A stretch of DNA of 64,000 nt from Viola odorata (lineage: Eukaryota; Streptophyta; Magnoliopsida; Malpighiales; Violaceae): positions 49,580,564-49,644,563 of the forward strand of contig OY829543.1 of assembly GCA_963691705.1 (NCBI GenBank), read 5' to 3'. The notes beneath the pieces were generated by a model. It saw only the letters and a list, made by a program, of their open reading frames with translations. It did not search any database and had not been told where the DNA came from. The translations under genes were made by a program, and so were the position numbers. This document shows positions 55,443 to 64,000 of this stretch, in pieces. Every line of letters starts with the position of its first letter. The stretch's first letter is position 1.

Positions 55443-55920
55443 CTTTGTACGTCATGCCTATTGTAGATGCCGTATGGCTCTTTATGAATGAAATAACGCC
55501 CTTCACTTTTCTTCTCTTGTTATTATGTCCTCGCATTAACTCCACAAACATCGGGCAGTTAACGCTGAGCGGTTGGTTACCGTTCGCTGCAACCTCTTTT
55601 TTAACTTCCCGTTGTCAACCGCCTTCCTTCAAAGATATAAATGCTTAGCCATAAATATTTTCCTGGTGTGTCTTTCCATGTGTCACTTTCTGTTTTGTGT
55701 GTGTCTCGTTCTCACAGGTTGCTTCGCCATTGGGTTTGACCTTTAAAAGGAAATAACTGCTCTCTTTTCACACTTTTACTCGCGCTTCGAAATTTTCTCT
55801 GCCATTCTCTTTCTCTGCTTCTTCTTTTGCTCAAGGGAAATTTCTTCAACCGTTCACCGGCACCGATAGTCTATTCATCGCTTTCTTCTTCAAGGTATTT
55901 TGCTCCTCTTTCGTTTTGAT
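55443..55920. other. Intergenic and leader sequence
   Basis: Contains AAATAACGCCC (55,491) and a long pyrimidine-rich leader (55,770-55,895) before the next ATG. No gene. Confidence 0.45.
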
Positions 55921-55940
55921 TTTTATTTTACTGGTTCGCT

Positions 55941-58021
55941 ATGCGCCATACTAGAGCTACCAAAGATTTTTCGAGACCTTTAGATCCAGAAATCGAAAGA
56001 ACGCACAGTATTTTCTCGTGCAACATGATTCTGAAGGCCGAATTAGAGAGTCATGGCTTCACGATCCGTTGTGGGGAAAGTATAGGCTGGTTTACTTTAA
56101 GATGTTCCTTTATGGCTTGCGTTTCCCAATTCATACCTCTGTAGAGAAATTGCTGCGCCGATATGATCTTAATCCTGCTCAGATAACCCCTTCTTCCTGG
56201 TGTGGTATTTACGCCTCTCTTCGCGCTTGTGAGATGAAGTGTATCTTTACTCCATTCGTCAATTTATTCTGTAAATTCTTTAGCTTGAATTGCCGTAACT
56301 GCTTGGTCAATATCACCCCGAGGTGGAATGATGCATTTGTGCAATCATTCTGGCAGAGGTTTCAGGGCTTTGAGGAGACTGTGGCTGATTGGAAGAGCGG
56401 TTTCTTCATTCTTGAACTGCCTTCCCGTTTGTGGTGCGGGGGCTTCAATCGAGAGATTACTAGTGCCGCCTGGGTAAACCCAGTGGTGTTGTCTAGGGAC
56501 GAGTTAGCTCATGCTAACGCCTTGTTCTAGATAAACACATCTTTCCATATTCGAGAATTCACTTTGTACATGCGTCGGGAAGAGTGTGTTACGGGTGAGT
56601 TTTTCTCTCTTCGCGTTATCACTTTGATTCGCTTGTTGTTTTAACACATTTTATTGGCAGAAAATGCTGAGGGTCAATCCTCTGGAGGAAATGATGCTCT
56701 TTTGAACGTGGTGCCGCTCCAAACGCTGCCAGCCTCTCCACTACCCGAGGGTCCCAGTCATCAGAGTACTCAAAGTACTCCGCCGAAGAAGAGGAGAACT
56801 AAGACAGTCGCAAGGGGAGGGCACGGTATCTCTGCTCGAGCCTCTCATTTCCTTGACAATTGGCTACCGGTTCGGGGTAGAGGAGTAAATTTGAGTCGAC
56901 CCGTTACTAGGACAACTAACAATGATGGCGAGGATATGGATATCGAGACAGGGCTTCGTCATGCTTCCTCGACTCAGCGGAAGAAACTCAGAGTGGAGAA
57001 AGACAATCTAGCTACTGGGATTTCTTCAAAAAAGGTTGACAAAGTCCTTATCATGGGATTTAAGGCGTCTACTGTGGCAAGCACTTCTCAAACAACAAGA
57101 GTTACTGAGGCGTCAACTATCATTCCTCCTAAGGTTACTGAAGCTCTAGTAGCGGTAGATTCGCTTTCGCTACCTAACACCCCCGACTTTCCTATTTCTT
57201 CTTGTATTCCAGACGTGGTAACGTCAGCTCTTGGCTCAAGTGCATTTCCTGACCCACCGACTGGGGGTCCATAACCGTTATTCTTTACTTCTATTTTAGG
57301 CATCGATGATTTTGTCAAGGGTTCCGCTCCCTCTCTTATCGCCAATCTTTCCCCTCAGGGTCCTCAAGGGGTTCCTTCTTACTAGTTAAATTTGTGAACC
57401 TTTGGCACTAGCGGGCTTCGTGCCTTAAGGGTGTTGGACCCGTTATCGCGAGATCAACCGTCAGCCATCCTGGTGGGTGAAATATTTGGCTCACCTAAGG
57501 ATAAAGAAGAGTTGCTGTGGTATCCCCCCGACATTCAGCATGCACACGTTCTGAATGACGCACTGGCCAGTTTCCGTAAAGTGCATTACTTTCTTAACGC
57601 TCATGGTGACAAGCTTCGAAGTTCACCCGACTTGAAAGAGCAATTGGATGCCGCCTTGACCAAAGTGAAGGAGTTGACACGACTTCAGAATCGTACCTTG
57701 GCAGAGCTGAATGATTGCCACGGTGAACTCGTAAGGGAAAGATCTAAGGGGAAAGCCAAAGTTGAGTTTTTAGAGGCAGAATTGGTGGCAGCTGACAAGA
57801 GAAATTCTCTTCTTCGTGAAGAGATATCGGCCTGCAATGCGGACTTAGCAAAGGTTCCCTCCAAGATATCCTGGTGGAAGAAAAAGACAATGTGGGCCTT
57901 TACCGCTGGATTCGCAGACTACTATCGCAGTAGGACTTTCGACCCTGCTATGATAGCCGATTATGCCTCTGAAAAAATGAATGAGATAGACGGGAGCAAA
58001 GAAGGTTTCCTTTCTTCATGA
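55941..58021 (+). pseudogene. 'Putative gypsy type transposon' family gene, copy I, broken
   Basis: The N-terminal part begins MRHTRATKDFSRP, then shifts frame near 56,015 into the conserved domain (Pfam 'putative gypsy type transposon', PF04195 from memory). Landmarks are KMFLYGLRFPIH, VEKLLRRYDLNPAQITPSSW, ITPRWNDAFVQSFW and FFILELPSRLWCGGFN. A TAG stop follows at 56,528-56,530. A 66-bp intron (56,595-56,660) has the same position as in copy II. The next exon is Ser/Pro-rich with a nuclear-signal-like PPKKRRTK. After stops near 57,274 and 57,384 the frame resumes (57,431-58,021) as a coiled coil (LDAALTKVKELTRLQNRTLA) and a C-terminal FTAGFADYYRSRTFDP region. The family's biochemical role is not established. 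It is widespread in plants, within retroelement-like units. Confidence 0.7.
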
Positions 58022-58491
58022 GAGGAAGAGGGAAAGGATGGCGGTAATACCGAGGCACTCCCGTAATCGGATGGTGTTGACGCTGCAGGGGACGTTAAAG
58101 ACTCTGCTCGTCTTTGTCAATTGCTATTTCTTTATTACTTCAAACATTGAACCCATTCAGTTTGTAATGATTAATAACGCCTGCCTTGTAATAACGTTTA
58201 GAATTCTCCTTTAAATAAGGACTGATTTCTGTCGCGTTATCCCTTTCCTTTGCGTTACCTCAACAGCTGCCAGTGGAGTTAACGCTGCGCCGCGTTATCT
58301 CGGTCTCCGCGTTATTGTGTCTGTCATGATTTGAAAATCGATCCACTTTTTCAGAGCATTTAATGCTCGGGATTCCCTCATTAATACGAGAGAGAAGTCA
58401 TAATGGTCAGAATACACGTGTCTGTTCGCGGAAGCACTAGGGGTTGGCTGACGCGCCGTCGAAACGCGCGTCAAAAGTAATAAAATAGTCC
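58022..58491. other. 3' flank of copy I with clustered GCGTTATC motifs
   Basis: No gene. Holds TTAATAACGCC (58,171), AATAACGTT (58,190), CGCGTTATCCC (58,233), TTAACGCTGCGC (58,279), CGCGTTATCTC (58,291) and CGCGTTATTG (58,308). An inverted repeat TGACGCG/CGCGTCA spans about 58,449-58,473. Confidence 0.55.
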
Positions 58492-60028
58492 TGATAGGCT
58501 AGATGCACAAATTAATGTATATAGCGGCAAGTCAGGGTCGAACCACAGGGAAAATGAAGGACTAACTTTAATCTTGCCCTAAATGTATGATGAGGATGAA
58601 AATGCAACAGACATAAAAGTAACACAGGGGGGGGGGGGGGGGTTTGGTTGGTCTAGACGAATCTAACCAACGATGGCAGTTGATGTTGAGACAGAGAATA
58701 AAAATGCAAATAACAAGTAATAATAGACAAACGAAATAATTAAATAAAAGGGAACGAAAATAAAGCAAGAGAATATCAATAAAAATGGTAAAGACTAACA
58801 AGTGTAATAAAGATAATAACAAAGTAAGTAAAGATAATAAATCAGATAAAAGGAGAAATCTTAGCAGGGGTAGACGGCGGATTGCGTCGAGGTCTAGTCG
58901 GTCATCGGTGCAAGGATAGACTGCGTTCACGCCATAGACGTGCTATAGAAACCCTATTTTCACGTGGATTCCCTACTTCTCTTCTTAAGAGAAGTCACTC
59001 CCAAGGTACGCTTATGGGAGTGGCCGTGACACTGTGCCCAAGGTACGCTTATGGGTCATACACACAGGCCCGTGAAGTGGAGAGAAGACACGTCTAGGGC
59101 TAGACACTGAGAAGTCTGCCCTAACCGGTTTCTTGCCGTAGCCAGATTGGACCAAACGACATGATGACTCTGGACTAGGTGCCTACTCTATTCCATGGCC
59201 TCACGTTAGTTATTACCATGGAAATGACAATATTCATGAGAAACATACAAATAGGTGATCAAACTACCAACAAATCTCACACGAAATGACAATAAAATGG
59301 CAAGAAAGCGGATACAACAATGAACACGTTTTAAGAACACTTTGACCTCCCAACTATCCTCTTGCAATCCTTAAAACACCCCTGCCAAGACTAAGAGATT
59401 TAGCCACTCATGCTGGAAATCATGCACAAGATAGATGGAGAAAGCAACATAAACAGAGAAGAGGTGCAGACGAAAAAGAAAATCTGGATTAAAAACTAAT
59501 TGGAGCTTGGGGCTCCAATTTCTGGAAAAATAAAGGAAGAACAAATCCCAATGTTAGAGAGGTGGCTACAATGATTGAAAACCCTAAAAAGATGAAAAAT
59601 ATACTAAGGAGTAGCCCCCCTTTAATCTAAAGTTAAGGTTCTATATATAGCCTAACAACCCCACTAGGGGACAAAATGGTATAGAGGAATATTCTCTGAT
59701 GAGCTGGATGATTTGAACATGGAATCCCGCTAGAATCTTTTTAGCATCTTCGGCCAAGCGTCATTCGGAAAGAAACACGCACGTGCTTCGTCTAGGCCTA
59801 GACGTAAGATCTCATCTAGGTCCCGACGGTTGGTCTCGACGACAAAACGCATCTAGGGCTCGACAATGAAAGATCAGCAAAGATGCATCCAAATGGCGCG
59901 TTTTTCAGCAAGTTTCTCCCTTTAGTCCACATCTACAAAATGGTTAGTAAACAAGCCAAATTAGTAGTATCAAGTGTGAATTAGACCTGAAAGAGAGGGA
60001 AAAACATGCATAAAAAGGCATCATATCA
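58492..60028 (-). mobile_element. LTR of the TGAT...ATCA family, reverse orientation
   Basis: On the minus strand it starts TGATATGATGCC and ends CTAGCCTATCA (TGATA/TATCA ends), about 1,537 bp. It shares order and landmarks with the solo LTR at 2,207-3,931, including the TTCTCTTAAGAGAA palindrome and the poly-C run (16 G on the plus strand, 58,627-58,642). It also carries the CCCTGTGGTTCGACCCTGAC phrase common near plant LTR 3' ends. No matching 5-bp repeats flank it (AGTCC and TTGGC), so it may not be a simple solo LTR. It separates copy I from the promoter of copy II. No coding region. Confidence 0.75.
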
Positions 60029-60129
60029 TTGGCGCACCCTAGGAATTGGCTAGATCAAAGTGTCTTCTCGCTTCTCTAGAATCATACTCATTGCTTATGT
60101 CTTTTCATTGTAACGCGTCACACACGCTA

Positions 60130-60175
60130 CGACTGTTACAACAGTCGTTTTGTCTAACTACTAGGGTTATAAAAC
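60130..60175 (+). promoter_or_regulatory. Dyad and TATA box upstream of copy II
   Basis: CGACTGTTACAACAGTCG (60,130-60,147) is a perfect 8-bp inverted repeat with a 2-nt spacer, 20 bp before the TATA-like TTATAAAA (60,168-60,175). The ATG follows 168 bp later. Confidence 0.5.
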
Positions 60176-60342
60176 CCAACACATATTTCTTTTTCCCTCT
60201 TTTGTCATTCTATTTTCACTTCATCCTCTCGAGCCGACTTGCATTTCTTCCTTCCATTGTTTGGGCATTCTGAGTTTTTCTTCCAAAAAGGTATTTCTCT
60301 CCTCATCTTGTCATCTTCTTCATCTTTTCTTTGTTTTTTGCC

Positions 60343-62552
60343 ATGGCTAGAACTCGTTCCAAGTCAGTTGATGAGGAAAAAATTGAAAACACTATCACCA
60401 CCATCACCTCTCCAGCCATACTTCAAGAACATTTAACCAAATACAATGCCCATATTCCTGAGGATTGTGAGGTTTCTGTTGCCCCTGATTTACTCCGCCT
60501 CAATAGCGTGATGCCTGGCAACAGTAGGCTTTTATATGCCAAGATGTTTGGCTATGGTATCAAATTTCCTCTTCATCCTTTCATTGAAAGGTTGTTTGTT
60601 ACTCTGGATGTAAATCCCATTCAGTTGACTCCCAACGCGTACTGTTGCGTTTACAATGGTCTCAGGTTGTTATGGTCTCAACAATGGAACTTTGTAAATA
60701 CAAAGGGATTGACTCTCCTTCTCTTTTATTACTCAAATCATTTTTCCAATTGTATAGCCATAGAGGTGTGATAGGGATATCGCCCCGTTGTGATGATGAC
60801 TCTCTTAAACCCTTCACCTGGAAACTCCTGCACCTTGAGTCTTCCATTGAAAATTGGAAAAATGAATTCTTTGTCATCGAACTGCCTAGCTCTCGATGAC
60901 GGACCGGTTTTAACCATAGTATCAGAGATAGTACCTGGGGCCGACGGCCGACTCTCCTTCAACCTGAGCAAGGCTGGTTCAACACACTGCTCGAGTTGGA
61001 CATTAGCGTTCATACTCGCAATTTGGTGTGCGGGACTGATATTCAAGCCTCTATTAAGAGTGAGTGTTGTGTCATTTTCTTTGTTATTTCAGGCGATACT
61101 AACACTAATGTTATGTCATAATTGTGTAGTTCCCGATCCCGGTTGGAAGCCGGAAAGCGTCAGGAGACGGGAAAGAAGGGCTTTGAGAAGAAGGCAGATA
61201 GAGGAAGTTGTTGCCGTTGCCGTTGCCGCTGCCGCTGCTAATCCAGTTGTATCATCTACTGCAACTGTAAATCCTATGCAAGCATCTCCTTCCATGGTTG
61301 GTGAGGGAACTGCCACCATTCCTGTTTCTATTCCCATTGTGTCCGTTGTCGTTGCTCCTGTTCAGGCGTCTTCTTCTCGACTTTGATATGGATTTATCCC
61401 ACGTACTTCGTCGCCCTGACAAGAGGCCACAGCTTGGCGGGGAAAACGTGAGCTTGCCCACGGGTCCTATTATCAACGAAGGGGAGAATACTGCCGTTTT
61501 TCCTCGAAGATGCCTTTGGGCGGTCAGTCTTCTGACCTTTTGGGCACCATGGGCATTTCGGGACCCTTTGACACTTCGCCCAACTCCTTCGACTCGTCCC
61601 TTCCTGGTTCTTTCTCCCAGGTCATGGGTTTCAACGAGGACTTAATGGGGGTTGGTTTTTCGGCCTTTCAACCTCACGGTTCCTTTGGGCTTCCTGGAGG
61701 TACTTCTTCTAGTCAGCCTCCATCCCCAATTACTCTATTCTTCATTCCCTCTAATGCCTCGATGTACCGACCTTCCGAGGGTGGGGTTGCTACGCCTCAT
61801 CTCATGGCCGATTTGAGCTCGATGGAGTCTGGGCCCGTTACTCATCAAGTTGACTTGAGTAACTTGTGCACTTCTGGACTCGCGGCTGCTGGGGGCGATA
61901 ACTCCGTCGGGATTTCCTCTTTCTTGTCTGCCTATACATTAACGTCCCCTGGGGAACAGGAGGCGTTTCTTACTCGGACTCCTGACGAGCAGATGGGTTT
62001 GTTACGTTCCACCTTGTTTTCTTCTTTTTCCCAGTTCCACTATTGGTCGCTGCACATGTCGCACAAGGTTAGCTCCCTTACTTCTACCGCAGATAGGCTT
62101 TATACCGCCCAGCGCCAACTTTCTGAAGAGCTTACTAAAGAGCGGGAAGAAAGGAAGAAACAGTCGAGGGGATTGGTGCTATCCCTGGCAATGCCCAGAA
62201 GGACTAAAAGGACGCTAAAGAGCGGGAAGTCGCTAAGGTGTCTGATCTGGAAGCTGCTCTAGCGGCAGAGAGAGCCAAGAATGCCACGCTAGAGGGAGAG
62301 AAGGCGACATTGAAAGAGGAAAAAGCCGTCCTAGAGAGGGAGTCAGCAGCTAAGCGTACATGGTACATCGAGAGAACAACCGGTATCATGTCTGACTATT
62401 TTGTGGACATTCATGGTGAGGATGTGTATCGCGCTGACGAACTCATTGACGCTTTTCGGAGGAAGTCAGGGACCCTGACAGATGATTACTTTCATAGGGC
62501 GAAGACGGGGGGGCACGAAGGGCAAGGAGATAGCGAGGCTGTCGCACAGTAG
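60343..62552 (+). pseudogene. 'Putative gypsy type transposon' family gene, copy II, broken
   Basis: Starts MARTRSKSVDEEKIENTITT, then the family domain (AKMFGYGIKFPLHPFIERLF; LDVNPIQLTPNAY). A frameshift near 60,660 moves to GIDSPSLLLLKSFFQLYSH, GISPRCDDDSLKPFTW and WKNEFFVIELPSS. A second shift near 60,895 leads to TGFNHSIRDSTWG. A 70-bp intron (about 61,060-61,129) lies at the same place as in copy I. Then come an Arg-rich segment (RRRERRALRRRQIEEVV), a Val/Ala-rich linker, another shift near 61,386-61,510, a Ser/Pro-rich region, a coiled coil (AQRQLSEELTKEREERKKQ; LEAALAAERAKNATLEGEKA) split by a shift near 62,240, and the C terminus ending GDSEAVAQ. Domain order equals copy I but similarity is low, so the duplication is old. 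Confidence 0.7.
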
Positions 62553-63480
62553 GAGTCTTGGTCATACTTTTTGAATATCTGGTGCTGCCCGTTTTGTTTT
62601 TAATTTTGGGGGCCTTTGTCTTTGGTAACCCTTTGAGGGCTTTTTGAACAATTATCCCATATACATTCTGGTTGTAGTTTCCTTTTGTGGTTGATCTCTT
62701 TTACACCATCTCTTTTCCTTCGATCACTCATGATAAGATAGCGGTATCAATAATACCATAATGATGTTGATAATAAGTCGACATACTCCTTGCAAGGCTG
62801 CCATCATAACGCGGCAAGATAACTAGATTCCAACAGACAACAAAATAACCGCAGTGTCACCATATAACCTGTAGAATCATAAACACTGATGACGGATATT
62901 ACGCGGGACGTCGCGACACGACTTAATCATGCACATTTCAATGTCGAGGTAGAACAATATCGTATAGTAGATAACTTCAGAAATAAAACTCATAGAAGTG
63001 AATAAGATACTGTGGCGTTATAGTCATATATGTCTTTAAATCGGCAGTATCCTTCCGGAGGCGTTACAACCTCGAACACCACTATCATCTCAGATAAAGA
63101 GATAACTCAGTCGATAAGATGTGATCCAGGATGAGAGTTTTCAAAGCAATACCGCGCTGATGTAGATACTCTCAATAGGTGACGAAGAATCCCATATAGA
63201 TATACGCAGCCGTATTTCTTTCTGCAGGAATAGTCGTCAAGGAGATATAGTGCATACACTCCCTGACGTTATTTCTCGAATCAAGACGATAAGATCGCGG
63301 GCCGTTAATGGCACACTCAGCATAAAGATAAGACCGCCTAATATTATCGCCTGCACGGGCGTCAATCTCCTCATTGTTTCCACAATGTCCTTGCACATTC
63401 TCAATCATTGCTTTTAGAGCATTAGTAAAATAACATGTAATAACAAACGTTAGTTACCAGTAGGAGTCATCGCGCCTCCA
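62553..63480. other. 3' flank of copy II
   Basis: No gene supported. Contains CATAACGCGG (62,806), GGCGTTATAG (63,012) and GACGTTATTTC (63,265). A minus-strand frame at 63,172-63,408 has no family resemblance. Confidence 0.5.
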
Positions 63481-63507
63481 TATCCAGGTGCCGTTAGTAT
63501 CACTCGT

Positions 63508-63657
63508 ATCGCGTTCTCAACCAGCCATCTTCGCCAGGGATTCCCCATCTGGTTACTCGCTGGGAGACTGCGATTTCTCTCATATCGCTTTCTCAACCAG
63601 TCATCTTCACCAGGGATTTCCCATCTGGTTACTCGCTGGGAGATCGCGATTTCTCTT
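63508..63657 (+). repeat. 76-bp tandem duplication
   Basis: Two copies (63,508-63,583 and 63,584-63,657) from ATCGCGTTCTCAACCAGCCA to GCGATTTCTCT, few differences. Confidence 0.85.
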
Positions 63658-63681
63658 CGCGTTTCTAAATTTCCACGATCG

Positions 63682-64000
63682 TCCTGGAATGTGCCGCATC
63701 TTAGTGAGCCGTCTGATCAAGACTGGCCATCACAAGGGTAGGATTTTCACTTCCAGGCATTGACCTCGCATCCTGGAATTGTCCCTCGTCTTAGTGAGCC
63801 GTCTGTATTAACCTGATTATCATAAGGATAGGACTTTTCACTTCCATGAAGGAGTTACTATCTCTCTAGGACGTGCCTTATCCTAGTGATCCATCTCTAC
63901 TAGTTCGGCTATCACAAGGATAAGGACTTTTCACTCCCAGAGACGCCGGGACGTGCCTCATCTTAGTGGGCCACCTATGTTAGCGCGGTTGCCACAAGGA
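63682..64000 (+). repeat. Minisatellite of 80-97 bp units at the window edge
   Basis: At least three and a half imperfect units. Each has a CCTGGAATGTGCC or GGGACGTGCC start, CATCTTAGTGAGCCGTCT, a CTATCACAAGGATAGGA-type core and TTTTCACTTCCA. It continues beyond the window. Confidence 0.8.

Noticed and set aside
58568..58930. Minus-strand 120-residue frame
   Set aside because: It lies entirely inside the reverse-orientation LTR and spans its homopolymer tract; no protein resemblance.

Overview
The window is plant nuclear DNA, most likely from a eudicot. The reasons are AT-rich intergenic sequence, short GT-AG introns, a complete germin-like protein gene, and remnants of plant-type Ty3/gypsy, Copia, L1-type LINE, hAT and Mutator (MULE) elements. 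It is a transposon-dominated region. Only one gene can be called functional with confidence (germin-like protein, 29,656-30,553). A few small unrecognised genes look intact.

0-7 kb: a decayed Ty3/gypsy element (zinc knuckle, protease, two polypurine tracts), interrupted by a 1,725-bp solo LTR with a clean 5-bp target duplication, then a GC-rich, poly(A)-tailed, LINE-like element with a 15-bp target duplication. 7.1-10 kb: copy A of a segmental duplication whose copy B lies at 43.8-46.3 kb. Copy B keeps a three-exon small proline-rich gene, copy A lost exons 2-3, and a third fragment lies at 46.7 kb. 11.7-20 kb: a non-autonomous MULE with 300-bp inverted ends, two MITE-like elements and the C-terminal half of a hAT transposase gene.

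20-31 kb: a (TAA)n tract of about 1.54 kb lies in what looks like the promoter of a decayed second germin locus. The rest of that locus survives only as 3'-UTR sequence, split by a 4.1-kb LINE. Next come a 1.4-kb foldback element with 600-bp arms and a 10-bp target duplication, and the intact germin-like gene, which has a short (TAA)n at the comparable upstream position.

31.5-38.8 kb: a nested structure. A hairpin-forming element with inverted minisatellite arms was entered by a second LINE of the same family, which was then entered by a Copia-like solo LTR. 39-43.8 kb: the N-terminal half of another hAT transposase with a 5'-UTR intron and a hAT terminus, followed by LTR-like sequence. 48.6-53.5 kb: a nearly complete MULE (transposase with one intron and two in-frame TAG codons) and convergent small genes.

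53.6-64 kb: a more GC-balanced segment with two related, frameshifted genes of the plant 'putative gypsy type transposon' family, two small intact-looking ORFs with their own TATA boxes, a recurring GATAACGC/GCGTTATC motif, an inserted LTR in reverse orientation, and minisatellites at the right edge. No tRNA, rRNA or CRISPR feature was recognised. Coordinates of repeat and element edges were read by eye and may be off by a few bases unless a target duplication fixes them.
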